The notes under the pieces were generated by a model. The model was not told the origin of the DNA. It did no database searches and worked only from the letters and a program-made list of their open reading frames with translations. 15,504 nucleotides of DNA from CANNDT01 sp945876205. Its GTDB lineage: Bacteria; Acidobacteriota; Vicinamibacteria; Vicinamibacterales; UBA2999. The position numbers were made by a program, and so were the translations under genes. Position 1 is the first letter of the stretch; the number at the start of each line of letters is the position of its first letter. This document shows positions 1-7,416 of the stretch, piece by piece. Where the stretch lies: NCBI GenBank assembly GCA_947503365.1, contig CANNDT010000103.1:1-15504 (forward strand), read 5' to 3'.

Positions 1-249
1 GCCACCCGCCGGCCCGGCGCCGCGGCCGCGCGGCTGCGCGCCAACCGCGCGGTCGGCCATGTTCTGGATGTAGGGGACGCTCCAGATGCCCTTCTCTCCC
101 GCGACGCGCCCGAGGTTCGGGGTGCCGTCCGCCAGGCGCGGCGCCGGCGCGGATGCGGGCGCAGCCGCCTGCTGTGCGGAGATCGCCAGCGACGACGCGC
201 CAGCGATCGCAGCTACGACGACGATCGAACTGAGAAGGGTGCTTCGCAC
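1..249 (-). CDS. Secreted protein of unknown function, partial (C-terminus outside window)
   Basis: The first 83 codons of a minus-strand gene that runs off the left edge. I chose the GTG at 249 because it lies only 4 nt after the TAA of the DUF6152-like gene and begins a convincing signal peptide: a basic start (VRST), a hydrophobic core (LLSSIVVVAAIAGASSLAI) and a likely cleavage after SAQ near residue 26. The next in-frame ATG is about 67 codons later, inside the conserved part. The mature start reads RLADGTPNLGR, followed by GEKGIWSVPYIQNMAD, a pattern I associate with acidobacterial secreted proteins that follow DUF6152 genes. The last visible residues are Gly/Ala/Arg-rich and low in complexity. 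No catalytic motif is visible and I assign no function. It is probably co-transcribed with the gene upstream. Confidence 0.7.
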   Translation of the reverse strand, partial: MRSTLLSSIVVVAAIAGASSLAISAQQAAAPASAPAPRLADGTPNLGRVAGEKGIWSVPYIQNMADRAVGAQPRGRGAGPAGG

Positions 250-253
250 GTGT

Positions 254-664
254 TTATGGTGCCGCACTCGACGCGGCGAAGAGCCGTTGCCCGGTGCTTG
301 CGAGGATCACCGAACGCGCATTCCCGAGCGGCTTGCCGCTTCGGGCCAGGCTCCCGTCCACCGTCACGACATCGCCGACCTTGAGCGTGTTCCGCGTCCA
401 TCCCTGGTTCATCAAGCCGTTCGGGCTGCCCATCTCGAGCGCCCAGTTGGTGACCTTGGTGGTCGCGGTGTCGGTGACGTCGATGTAGAAAAACGTGTGC
501 GGGTTCTGCCACTCGACCTTGGTGACGACGCCCGTGAGCTTGAACGTCTTGGCGGCATCGAATTCGGCGGCAAAGGAATGGTGTGCGAGCGCCGCCCGTG
601 CGGCGATGAGGAGAAGCAGGGCGAGGCACACGGCGATCGTGGCGGACCGGCTCTTCATGGGCAT
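254..664 (-). CDS. DUF6152-like exported protein
   Basis: A 136-residue protein with an N-terminal signal peptide (KSRSATIAVCLALLLLIAARAALA) and probable cleavage before HHSFAAEFD, so the mature protein is periplasmic or secreted. After HHSF come FKLTGVVTKVEWQNPHTFFYIDV and then a segment reading WALEMGSPNGLMNQGW and TLKVGDVVTVDGSLARSG. This matches the layout of DUF6152, a small beta-rich family common in Acidobacteria and Proteobacteria whose role is not established. Two starts are possible: ATG at 664 or ATG at 658. A GGGA stretch precedes both, at about 4 and 10 nt. The gene is divergent from the VOC gene with only 12 bp between the starts, and is followed 4 nt later by another exported protein. 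The family call is from memory of the motif. Confidence 0.8.
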   Translation of the reverse strand: MPMKSRSATIAVCLALLLLIAARAALAHHSFAAEFDAAKTFKLTGVVTKVEWQNPHTFFYIDVTDTATTKVTNWALEMGSPNGLMNQGWTRNTLKVGDVVTVDGSLARSGKPLGNARSVILASTGQRLFAASSAAP

Positions 665-676
665 ATCATCCCACGC

Positions 677-1462
677 ATGGCTGAATTCTCATCGCATGTT
701 CCCGGCACGTTTTCCTGGGCCGAACTGGCCACCACCGACCGGAAGGCCGGCGTCGCGTTTTATACCTCGCTCTTCGGGTGGGAGGTCAGCGACCGGCCGA
801 TCGGACCGAACGAAATCTATTCGATGTTCATGATGCGGGGCAAGGAAGTGGCCGCCGGCTACTCGATGATGTCCGACGAGCGGCGAATGGGGATCCCTTC
901 GCACTGGAATCTCTACGTGACGGTCGAGAGCGCGGATGACGCCGCGAAGCGCGCCGAGGGGCTCGGAGCAAAGGTGCTCGCTGCGCCGTTTGACGTGATG
1001 GACGTCGGCCGCATGGCGGTGCTGCAGGATCCGACCGGCGCCGCGTTCTGCGTGTGGCAGGCCAAGAAGCACATCGGCGCGCGCATTCTCAGCGAGCCAG
1101 GCGCGCTCTGCTGGAGCGAGTTGACGACGCGCGACCCGAAGTCCGCTGAGACGTTCTACACGCAGCTCTTCGGCTGGAACGCAAAGCACGGCGCGGCGAG
1201 CACGCAGATGGACTACACGGAGCTAGGCCTGCCGGATCAGCCGTCGAGCGCCGGCATGATGAAGATGCCCGACAACATGCCCGCGCAGGTGCCGTCGTAC
1301 TGGATGCCGTACTTTCAGGTGGCCGACGCGGACGCCAGCGTCGCGAAAGCCAGGACGCTCGGCGGACATCTGATGGTCGGCCCCAACGACATCCCGAAGG
1401 TCGGCCGCTTCGCGATCGTCCAGGATCCGCAGGGCGCGATCTTCGCAGTCTTTGCGAGGTAG
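677..1462 (+). CDS. Two-domain VOC (glyoxalase/bleomycin resistance-like) protein
   Basis: 261 residues with two tandem VOC modules, about residues 6-125 and 133-260. Each starts with the same pattern (PGTFSWAELATTD and PGALCWSELTTRD), continues with FYT.LFGW, and ends with VGR.A.(L/V)QDP.GA.F.V(W/F). This is the COG3324 type ('predicted enzyme related to lactoylglutathione lyase'), related to actinobacterial Cfp30B/hydroxylase-annotated proteins. Metal-binding residues are not clearly conserved, so glyoxalase I activity should not be assumed. The reading frame stays open upstream to 86, but I place the start at the ATG at 677: homology begins there and the upstream part is antisense to the DUF6152-like gene. 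No Shine-Dalgarno sequence is visible before this ATG. The gene converges on the MBL-fold gene. Confidence 0.88.
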   Translation: MAEFSSHVPGTFSWAELATTDRKAGVAFYTSLFGWEVSDRPIGPNEIYSMFMMRGKEVAAGYSMMSDERRMGIPSHWNLYVTVESADDAAKRAEGLGAKVLAAPFDVMDVGRMAVLQDPTGAAFCVWQAKKHIGARILSEPGALCWSELTTRDPKSAETFYTQLFGWNAKHGAASTQMDYTELGLPDQPSSAGMMKMPDNMPAQVPSYWMPYFQVADADASVAKARTLGGHLMVGPNDIPKVGRFAIVQDPQGAIFAVFAR

Positions 1463-1547
1463 CTGGGTAGCTAGGTAGTTGGGTAGCTAGGGGGGTGGCT
1501 GGGGCTCTTCGTCCCCAGCAACCCAGCCACCGAGCAACCCAGCTACC
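1458..1547. repeat. Iterated 8-bp repeat forming a hairpin between convergent genes
   Basis: The region between the VOC stop and the MBL stop is made of degenerate 8-bp units. On the left are GGTAGCTG, GGTAGCTA, GGTAGTTG and GGTAGCTA. On the right is the complementary set CAACCCAG, CCACCGAG, CAACCCAG, CTACC. The outer arms 1458-1468 and 1537-1547 are perfect 11-bp inverted repeats. The innermost arms 1498-1504 (GCTGGGG) and 1513-1519 (CCCCAGC) enclose an 8-nt loop. Alternative registers are possible because the units repeat. There is no T-run, so this is not a classical intrinsic terminator. Its position suggests it ends or insulates both convergent transcripts. Confidence 0.7.
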
Positions 1548-1550
1548 ACA

Positions 1551-2531
1551 TTACAACGTGCTGTAGACGATCCCCACGAAGACGTCGGGCATCATGAAGC
1601 CCTTGCCCCACGTGGCGTCGAACGCGGCGCTTGGCTTGGCGGCGACGACCTGCTCCATCGTCCGCCCCGCCGATTTCAGCTTGGCGACGCGGTCGCGCAC
1701 CGTCACCAGCATGTCGCGGTAAGTGGTGAGCGCCGCGCGGTTGCCCAGCGGCCCGTGGCCCGGCACGATCCTCGTCTGGGCGTTCACCATCTTCAGCGCC
1801 CTGTCGGCCCCCGCGATCATCCCGTTGACGCTACCGCCAGTGCTGGCGTCGATGAACGGATACGCCCCGTTAAAGAACACGTCGCCCATGTGCAGGACGT
1901 TGGCCTTGGTATAGAGCACCGAGATGTCGGTGTCGGTGTGGGCCGGCGCGAAGTGAGCCAGCTCCAGGGTCTCGCCGTTCACGTCGACTTTCTGCGTATC
2001 CGCGAACGTCAGCGTTGGCAACGCATCGGCGGGTGCTGGTGGGAAATGCATCCCCAGTAGGTCATGCGCCTCAGACAGCCGCTTCTTCGTGTTCTCGTGC
2101 GCGAGGATCTCGGCGCCCGCCTTCCGGAAGTTCTCGTTGTTGTCCGCGTGGTCGAAGTGCCAGTGGGTGTCGATCAGGAGCTTAATCGGACCGGTGCCTG
2201 ACCTCGCGGTGTGCTCACGCAGCTTCGCGAAGGCCGGCTGCACGAACGAGTCGACCACGACCTTGCCTTCCGGACCTGAGAGGATCACGACGTTGCCGCC
2301 CGGGCCCATCAGCAGTGCGAGGTTGGGGGCCAGCTGCTGCCGCTCGATCGGCGTCGCGCCCATCCCTTGACGCGTCGCCGTGAGCGGATCGACCGGTGCG
2401 GCAGCGGGCTGCTGCGCGTAGGCGGCGAGCCACTCCGGGTAGAGCCGCGCGAGCGCCACTCCCCCGGCAACCATCGTCCCCGCGCGAAACACCTCGCGCC
2501 GCGTCATGTTGGTAGTGCGTCCTGCAGGCAT
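1551..2531 (-). CDS. Tat-exported metallo-beta-lactamase-fold hydrolase
   Basis: A 326-residue protein. Residues 10-16 (TRREVFR) followed by a hydrophobic stretch and an AYAQQ-type cleavage region near residue 40 form a twin-arginine signal, so a folded, metal-loaded enzyme is probably exported to the periplasm. The MBL fold follows. The metal ligands are H123, H125, D127 and H128 in HWHFDHADN, H198 in APAHTDTD, D217 in HMGDVFF and H259 in VPGHGP: a complete binuclear site. It belongs to the broad glyoxalase II/SoxH-like group, whose members hydrolyse thioesters, lactones, lactams and other substrates. The substrate is not predictable. The ATG at 2531 is preceded by GGAGG at 10 nt. A second ATG at 2507 would also keep the Tat signal. 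It shares an 80-bp divergent intergenic region with ridA, which holds a palindrome. Confidence 0.85.
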   Translation of the reverse strand: MPAGRTTNMTRREVFRAGTMVAGGVALARLYPEWLAAYAQQPAAAPVDPLTATRQGMGATPIERQQLAPNLALLMGPGGNVVILSGPEGKVVVDSFVQPAFAKLREHTARSGTGPIKLLIDTHWHFDHADNNENFRKAGAEILAHENTKKRLSEAHDLLGMHFPPAPADALPTLTFADTQKVDVNGETLELAHFAPAHTDTDISVLYTKANVLHMGDVFFNGAYPFIDASTGGSVNGMIAGADRALKMVNAQTRIVPGHGPLGNRAALTTYRDMLVTVRDRVAKLKSAGRTMEQVVAAKPSAAFDATWGKGFMMPDVFVGIVYSTL

Positions 2532-2541
2532 CAGCTGTTAT

Positions 2542-2546
2542 CCTCC
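2542..2546 (-). promoter_or_regulatory. Shine-Dalgarno of the MBL-fold gene
   Basis: GGAGG on the minus strand lies 10 nt before the ATG at 2531. It favours that start over the ATG at 2507, which has only a distant AGGA. Confidence 0.5.
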
Positions 2547-2559
2547 GTCATCGTTGTCG

Positions 2560-2573
2560 GCATTCGGGAATGC
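2560..2573. promoter_or_regulatory. Palindrome in the ridA / MBL divergent intergenic region (operator candidate)
   Basis: GCATTC-GG-GAATGC is a perfect 6-2-6 inverted repeat inside the 80-bp space between the divergent MBL-fold and ridA starts. A site of this size between divergent genes would suit a dimeric regulator acting on one or both. I see no clear -35/-10 pair to anchor it, so the role is inferred only from symmetry and location. Confidence 0.35.
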
Positions 2574-2600
2574 GCCGTGATCTTACCGCGACCGGACACA

Positions 2601-2606
2601 AAGGGG
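2601..2606 (+). promoter_or_regulatory. Shine-Dalgarno deciding the ridA start
   Basis: AAGGGG ends 5 nt before the ATG at 2612. The upstream in-frame ATG at 2570 lies inside the palindrome and has no such site, so 2612 is the better start. Confidence 0.6.
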
Positions 2607-2611
2607 ACTCG

Positions 2612-3001
2612 ATGAACACCCACCGCAGCGTCAATGGGAAGGACATACCAGCGCCGATGGGGCCGTACTCGCCCGCCACGGTCTTCGAGGGTCTCGTGTT
2701 CGTGTCGGGCCAGGGCGCCCGCGATCCGAAGACGGGTGTCCTGGCCGGCACCGACGTCGAGACGCAAACCGAGCAGTGCCTCAAGAACGTCGAGGCGATC
2801 CTCATCGCCGCCGGCTCGAGCCTTCAGCACGTCCTGCGCTGCGGCGTGTTCCTGATCGACATCGGCGAGTTTTCGAAAATGAACGACGTCTACGGCCGCA
2901 TGTTCGGCGACCATCGTCCCGCACGCACGACCATCCAGGCCGCGGCGCTCCCTGGCCCGGGATTGCGCGTCGAGATCGACTGCATCGCTTACATCCCGTA
3001 G
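2612..3001 (+). CDS. ridA: RidA/YjgF/YER057c-family enamine/imine deaminase
   Basis: 129 residues, the usual size of the family (about 125-130). It carries the family hallmarks PMGPYSPA (residues 15-22), the VFVSGQ strand (29-34), the R105 position in RPARTTIQAAALP that binds substrate carboxylates in RidA, and the C-terminal VEIDCIAYIP with E121. RidA proteins are cytosolic trimers that hydrolyse reactive enamine/imine intermediates such as 2-aminoacrylate. Related subfamilies act in catabolic pathways (RutC, 2-aminomuconate deaminase). Residues typical of true RidA are present, but the exact subfamily cannot be fixed by eye. It is divergent from the MBL-fold gene, and its last 13 bp overlap the end of the convergent OYE gene, so the two transcripts are antisense at their 3' ends. 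Confidence 0.9.
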   Translation: MNTHRSVNGKDIPAPMGPYSPATVFEGLVFVSGQGARDPKTGVLAGTDVETQTEQCLKNVEAILIAAGSSLQHVLRCGVFLIDIGEFSKMNDVYGRMFGDHRPARTTIQAAALPGPGLRVEIDCIAYIP

Positions 3002-4089
3002 GAGGCGGGGCGGCGCGGCGAGCCGTCCGGCGCCGACCTCAGGTACTGCACCGGCCACGACATTGACTGCCCCAGCTCGCGCGCGGCGCGCAGCGGCCAG
3101 TAGGGATCGCGCAGGAACTCGCGCGCGATCAGCACCGCATCCGCCAGGCCGGTGCCGACGATCTGATCGGCCTGGGTGGGAGAGGTGATCATGCCGACGG
3201 CGCCGGTCATGATGGCGACCTCGCGCCGAATCCGCTCGGCAAACGGCGTTTGATATCCGGCGCCCACCGGGATCTTCACGCCAAGCACGTTGCCGCCCGA
3301 CGAACAATCGATCAAGTCCACGCCCATCGTCTTGAGCGCTCGCGCCGCCTCGATCGAGTCTTCGACATCCCAGCCGCCCTCCGTCCAATCGGTCACCGAC
3401 AGCCGTACGAACAACGGCAGGCGCTCCGGCCAGACCGAACGGGCGGCCGCGACGACCTCGTACAGGATCCGCGTGCGGTTCTCGAACGAGCCGCCGTACT
3501 CATCGGTGCGGTGATTGCTCAAGGGCGAGAGGAACTCATGGATGAGATATCCATGCGCGGCGTGGAGCTCGATCACCTGAAAGCCCGCGGCCAGCGCCCG
3601 GCGCGCCGCAGCCGCGAAGGCGTCCACCACCTGCCGGATGTCCTTATGCGTCATCTCCTGCGGCATCGGAAACGATTCATCGAACCGAATGGCACTCGGC
3701 GCTGGCACCTGCCAGCCGCCAGCGTCTTCGGGAATCGCGCCCTGTCCGCTCCACGGCCGGTAGGTGCTGCCCTTGCGGCCGGCGTGCGCCAGTTGCATCC
3801 CCGCCACGCTCCCCTGCTCGTGAATGAAGCGGACGATGCGCGCGAGCGGCTCGACGTGGCCGTCGTGATAGATACCGAGATCTTCGGGCGTGATGCGTCC
3901 TTCGGCCGTGACCGCGGTGGCTTCGGTGAAGACGAGGCCCGCACCGCCGACGGCGCGGCTGCCGAGATGCACGACGTGCCAGTCGTTGGCGTAACCGTCG
4001 ACGCTCGAGTACTCGCACATCGACGAGACGAATACGCGATTCGGAAACGTCAGATCGCGAATGGAGAGGGGATCAAACAGGCGGGCCAT
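2989..4089 (-). CDS. Old Yellow Enzyme family NAD(P)H:flavin oxidoreductase (YqjM/NamA-like ene-reductase)
   Basis: A 366-residue FMN TIM-barrel. YqjM-class features are visible: C25 and Y27 in SSMCEYSS (matching Cys26 and Tyr28 of YqjM), QLAHAGRKGS (99-108), the substrate-anion pair H176 and H179 in HAAHGYLIHEFLSPLSN, and the FMN-phosphate region near the C-terminus (ADAVLIAREFLRDPYWP). These enzymes reduce C=C bonds conjugated to carbonyls or other activating groups using NAD(P)H. The last gene of the operon, it starts 13 nt after the TAG of the FAD subunit gene, with AGGA directly before the ATG. That tight coupling ties the ene-reductase to the molybdenum hydroxylase, possibly acting on a hydroxylated and tautomerised ring product (inference). 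The C-terminal tail (residues ~345-366) is slightly longer than in YqjM. Confidence 0.92.
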   Translation of the reverse strand: MARLFDPLSIRDLTFPNRVFVSSMCEYSSVDGYANDWHVVHLGSRAVGGAGLVFTEATAVTAEGRITPEDLGIYHDGHVEPLARIVRFIHEQGSVAGMQLAHAGRKGSTYRPWSGQGAIPEDAGGWQVPAPSAIRFDESFPMPQEMTHKDIRQVVDAFAAAARRALAAGFQVIELHAAHGYLIHEFLSPLSNHRTDEYGGSFENRTRILYEVVAAARSVWPERLPLFVRLSVTDWTEGGWDVEDSIEAARALKTMGVDLIDCSSGGNVLGVKIPVGAGYQTPFAERIRREVAIMTGAVGMITSPTQADQIVGTGLADAVLIAREFLRDPYWPLRAARELGQSMSWPVQYLRSAPDGSPRRPASYGM

Positions 4090-4102
4090 GATTCCTACAG
4101 TA

Positions 4103-4996
4103 CTAGACGTGAAGCGTTTCTACCTCGCGCCCGAGCGCGCGATCGACGGCCGCGGCGAATGCGCGCCGGAAGATGATGCCAGCAAGGTGACGCTTGTACT
4201 CGACCGATCCGCGCGTGTCGGCGAAGGGCTGGGCCTCGGCCTGAACCAGTTGCCCGGCTTCAGTCAGAAGCTCTGGTGAAGCGGCGCGGCCCAGCAGCAG
4301 CGCTTCGGCGGCGCGCGCGCGCGTCGGCATCGCGCCAAGGGCGCCAAGGCTGATGGCGATCGAACGGCACTGCCCGCCCTCGGCGAGCTCGACCTGGACG
4401 CCCACGCTCGCGACCGCAAAGTCGCCGGCGCGCTTCTCGAACTTCACATATGCCCCGCCGCTTGGCGCCTTGGGGAGCTGAACCGAGATTTCGGTCACCA
4501 TCTCGATCGGACCGAGCTGCGTCGTGTAGGCGTCGACGATGAACTCACTGAGCGGGACGGTGCGAAGGCCGTCGCGGCCCGCGATCGTGACGGTGGTGTC
4601 GAGCGCGAGGAGCGCCGCCGGCCAGTCTCCCGCCGGATCGGCGTGCGCCAGGCTCCCGCCGACCGTGCCGCGATTGCGCACCTGGACGTCCGCGGTCTGG
4701 CTGGCGGCATCCGCCATCAGCGGCAGGCGCAGGCGAACGAGTCCCGATCTGCCGACCTCGGCATGCCGGCACAACGCGCCCATCACCAGGCGATCGCCTT
4801 CCTGCCTGAGACCCGTCAGCGACGCGATGCGATTGACGTCAATCAGAAAGCGAGGGCTGGCGATCCGCAGCTTCATCATCGGGATGAGGCTCTGGCCACC
4901 TGCAAGGATCTTGGCGTCCTCTCCGTGACGCGCCAGCAGTTCCAGTACCTCGTCAACGGTGCCCGGCGCGAAGTATTCGAACGCTGCGGGATACAT
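4103..4996 (-). CDS. FAD-binding medium subunit of a molybdenum hydroxylase (CoxM/XdhB-like)
   Basis: 297 residues from the ATG at 4996, which shares one base with the TAA of the large-subunit gene (TAATG), a typical coupled junction. This start gives the usual N-terminus MYPAAFEYFAPGTVDE. An in-frame GTG at 5026 would add ten unconserved residues. FAD-binding motifs are intact: ILAGGQSLIPMMKLR (about 30-44) and RNRGTVGGSLAHADPAGD (107-124), followed by the C-terminal CO_deh_flav_C-like domain (KFEKRAGDFAVASVGV onward). The subunit takes electrons from the 2Fe-2S small subunit and passes them to the final acceptor. It works in an (LMS)2-type complex with the two preceding genes. Confidence 0.93.
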   Translation of the reverse strand: MYPAAFEYFAPGTVDEVLELLARHGEDAKILAGGQSLIPMMKLRIASPRFLIDVNRIASLTGLRQEGDRLVMGALCRHAEVGRSGLVRLRLPLMADAASQTADVQVRNRGTVGGSLAHADPAGDWPAALLALDTTVTIAGRDGLRTVPLSEFIVDAYTTQLGPIEMVTEISVQLPKAPSGGAYVKFEKRAGDFAVASVGVQVELAEGGQCRSIAISLGALGAMPTRARAAEALLLGRAASPELLTEAGQLVQAEAQPFADTRGSVEYKRHLAGIIFRRAFAAAVDRALGREVETLHV

Positions 4997-7416
4997 TACG
5001 TTTTCGACTCGTGAATCAGTCGCCACACGCGTTCGGGCGACAGGGGCAAGTGACGGACCTTCACGCCGAATGGCGTCAGCGCATCCTCGACGGCGCCGGC
5101 AATCGCGGCGGGCGATGGGATGGCGGCGCCTTCACCGGCTGCCTTCTGGCCGAGCGTGGTGAAGGGATCCGGTATTGGGTAATGCTCGATCTCGACATGC
5201 GGCGTCTCCAGCGTCGTCGACTTCCCGTAGTCGAGCAGCGTGAGGGTCAGCAGCTGGCCATCGGCGCCGTAAACGAATCCTTCGCCCAGCGCGACCGAGA
5301 TGCCGTGCGCGGCGGAGCCGTAGATCTGTCCATCGACGACCGACGGATTGATCAGCGTTCCGTTGTCGCTGACGATCACGTAGCGCAGCACGCGGACGCG
5401 GCCGGTCTCGGTATCGACCTCGACGACCGCGGCGTGCGCCGCCGACGAAAACGTGTACTGCGCGCGCACGCGGCCGTGCGCGTCGGGAATCATCAGCGGG
5501 TTGGCGTGTGGATGGCTGTGGTAGTAGGTCTGCTCGAGCCCCGGCTCGAATCCATCCGGTAGAAGCGCCTGGTTGCCGTAGGCGATCTTGCCGAGCTGAG
5601 CGAACGTGATGGAGTCGTCCTCGGCGGATCCGCTTCGCGGAACGCGGCCGACGATCCCATTCTCGATGGTCAGGCTGGCCTTGTCCGTCTGCAGGAGATG
5701 CGCCGCGAGCGTCAAGACCTTCTCGCGCAGGCGCGTGGCCGCGCCGTGCACGGCGCCGACGTCGTAGAGGTGAAAGTTGTTGCCGCTATTTGATGAGGAC
5801 ACGCCCCACGGCGAGAGGGCCGAATCAAACGTGCCGGTAATCGAGATGCGCTCCGGCGCGACGCCAAGGACGTCGGCGATGATCTGCGCGGCGGTCGTCT
5901 CGTGTCCCTGTCCGCAGCTCGGCGAACCGAGCGTGAAGGCGACGGAGCCGTTCTTCTCCAGCTTGACGGTCGCGCCCTCTACTCCCCCGGCGCCCGGCAT
6001 CTGCTTCGACTCGGGAAAGATCGCCATGTCGCGAGCCGCGTTGCGGCCGCCGGGCTCGACGCCGATGACGACGCTGATCCCGATCAGACGATTGGTATCC
6101 CGCGACTGTGCCTGACGTTTCCGCACCTCGTCGTAGTCAATGTTCTTGATAGCCCTGTTCAGAAGCTCCTGGTAATCGCCGCTGCCGTGGATGTTGCCGT
6201 TGGGCGTCGTGTATGGAAACTGGTCCGCGCCGATCAGGTTCTTGCGCCGGACCTCGATCTGATCGAGCCCGAGCTCCTGCGCGATGCGGTCCATCATGCG
6301 CTCCCAGATGAAGCACATCCCGGGCTTGCCGATGCCGCGGTTTGGCACCACCGGACACTTGTTCGTGAGCACCGACCGGCCTTCGAGCCGGAGATGCTGA
6401 ACCTTGTAGGTGTTGAACAGGTTGTTCAGCTTGTTGGTGAAGTGAATCGTCAGCGTGCTGATCGATCCGCCGACGTCATCGGTGTCGCGGATGATGACGC
6501 CGAGCACCTCGCCGTCGGACTTCACCGCCATCTCGACGTCGAACTCCTGGTCGCAGGAGTGGCCGCCGGCCATCATGTGCTCGCTGCGGTCTTCGATCCA
6601 CTTCACGGGACGGCCGGTCTTCACCGCCATCAGCGCCGTGAGCACGGCGTACTTGCGAATCAGGTGAATCTTCTGGCCGAAGCCGCCGCCGATGTCGGGC
6701 ACGATGACGCGGACGTTGTCGATCCCCAGCGCCTCGGTGACCGCCTCGTAGACCACTTCAGGCGCCTGCGAATTGCACCAGATGTTCAACCGCTCCGGCG
6801 TGTGCTCCGCGATGATGGCGAACGGCTCGAGCGGCGTCGAGCTGTAGCGGTGAATCTTGAGGTTCTCGCGAACCACGCGGTCGGCGCCGGCGAACGCCTG
6901 CTCGACATCGCCGTACGAGACCTGCCCCTGCCACGCGACGTTGCTTCCGAGCTCTTCGTAAATCAGCGCCGCCGATGGATCGGCCGCCGCATGTGTATCC
7001 GTCACAGCCGACAAAGGCTCGTAATCGATTTCGATCAGCTCGAGCGCGTCCTCGGCCTTCGCGCGCGTCTCGGCCGCCACCATCGCCACCGGCTCGCCGA
7101 CGTAGCGCACTTTGTCCACGGCCGACGCGTACTCCGGGATCGGCACTCGCAAACCAGCGGCATAGCGTCCTGGCTTGAACGGGCGCGATCGCCGCTTCAC
7201 ATCGTCCGGGATGATCACGCCGACCACGCCCGAAAGCTGTGTCGCCTCGCCGGCATTCACCGCGCCGATCCTCGCATGACCGTACGGGCTGCGCAGGATG
7301 CAGGCGTGCAGCATCCGCGGGAGCACCATGTCGTCCGCGTAGCGGCCTCGGCCGGTCACGTGGCGCGGCGCCTCCTTGCTGCGCGTGCTCGCGCCTATGT
7401 ATGTGTTTTGCGCCAT
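4996..7416 (-). CDS. Molybdopterin-binding large subunit of a molybdenum hydroxylase (xanthine/CO dehydrogenase family)
   Basis: 806 residues, full length for the family (about 770-810). Visible hallmarks: an N-terminal a/b-hammerhead domain (about 18-125, including YVGEPVAMVAAET), LEPFAIIAEH..LNIWCNSQAP (196-219), the Mo-cofactor loop IGGGFGQK (242-249), GQGHETTAAQI in the second half, and the catalytic Glu near residue 762 in AAGEGAAI. At the substrate-side loop, CoxL form I has AYxCSFR and form II has AYRGAGR; here the region reads PNRGIGKPG (358-366). It is therefore not a carbon monoxide dehydrogenase, and it departs from form II at Tyr and at the last Arg. It probably hydroxylates an aldehyde or heteroaromatic carbon. 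The ATG at 7416 overlaps the small-subunit gene by 22 nt. No XdhC-type maturation factor lies in the window. Confidence 0.93.
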   Translation of the reverse strand: MAQNTYIGASTRSKEAPRHVTGRGRYADDMVLPRMLHACILRSPYGHARIGAVNAGEATQLSGVVGVIIPDDVKRRSRPFKPGRYAAGLRVPIPEYASAVDKVRYVGEPVAMVAAETRAKAEDALELIEIDYEPLSAVTDTHAAADPSAALIYEELGSNVAWQGQVSYGDVEQAFAGADRVVRENLKIHRYSSTPLEPFAIIAEHTPERLNIWCNSQAPEVVYEAVTEALGIDNVRVIVPDIGGGFGQKIHLIRKYAVLTALMAVKTGRPVKWIEDRSEHMMAGGHSCDQEFDVEMAVKSDGEVLGVIIRDTDDVGGSISTLTIHFTNKLNNLFNTYKVQHLRLEGRSVLTNKCPVVPNRGIGKPGMCFIWERMMDRIAQELGLDQIEVRRKNLIGADQFPYTTPNGNIHGSGDYQELLNRAIKNIDYDEVRKRQAQSRDTNRLIGISVVIGVEPGGRNAARDMAIFPESKQMPGAGGVEGATVKLEKNGSVAFTLGSPSCGQGHETTAAQIIADVLGVAPERISITGTFDSALSPWGVSSSNSGNNFHLYDVGAVHGAATRLREKVLTLAAHLLQTDKASLTIENGIVGRVPRSGSAEDDSITFAQLGKIAYGNQALLPDGFEPGLEQTYYHSHPHANPLMIPDAHGRVRAQYTFSSAAHAAVVEVDTETGRVRVLRYVIVSDNGTLINPSVVDGQIYGSAAHGISVALGEGFVYGADGQLLTLTLLDYGKSTTLETPHVEIEHYPIPDPFTTLGQKAAGEGAAIPSPAAIAGAVEDALTPFGVKVRHLPLSPERVWRLIHESKT

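Noticed and set aside
86..676. N-terminal extension of the VOC protein (open frame from 86)
   Set aside because: It is antisense to the DUF6152-like gene and its signal peptide; homology to VOC proteins begins at the ATG at 677.
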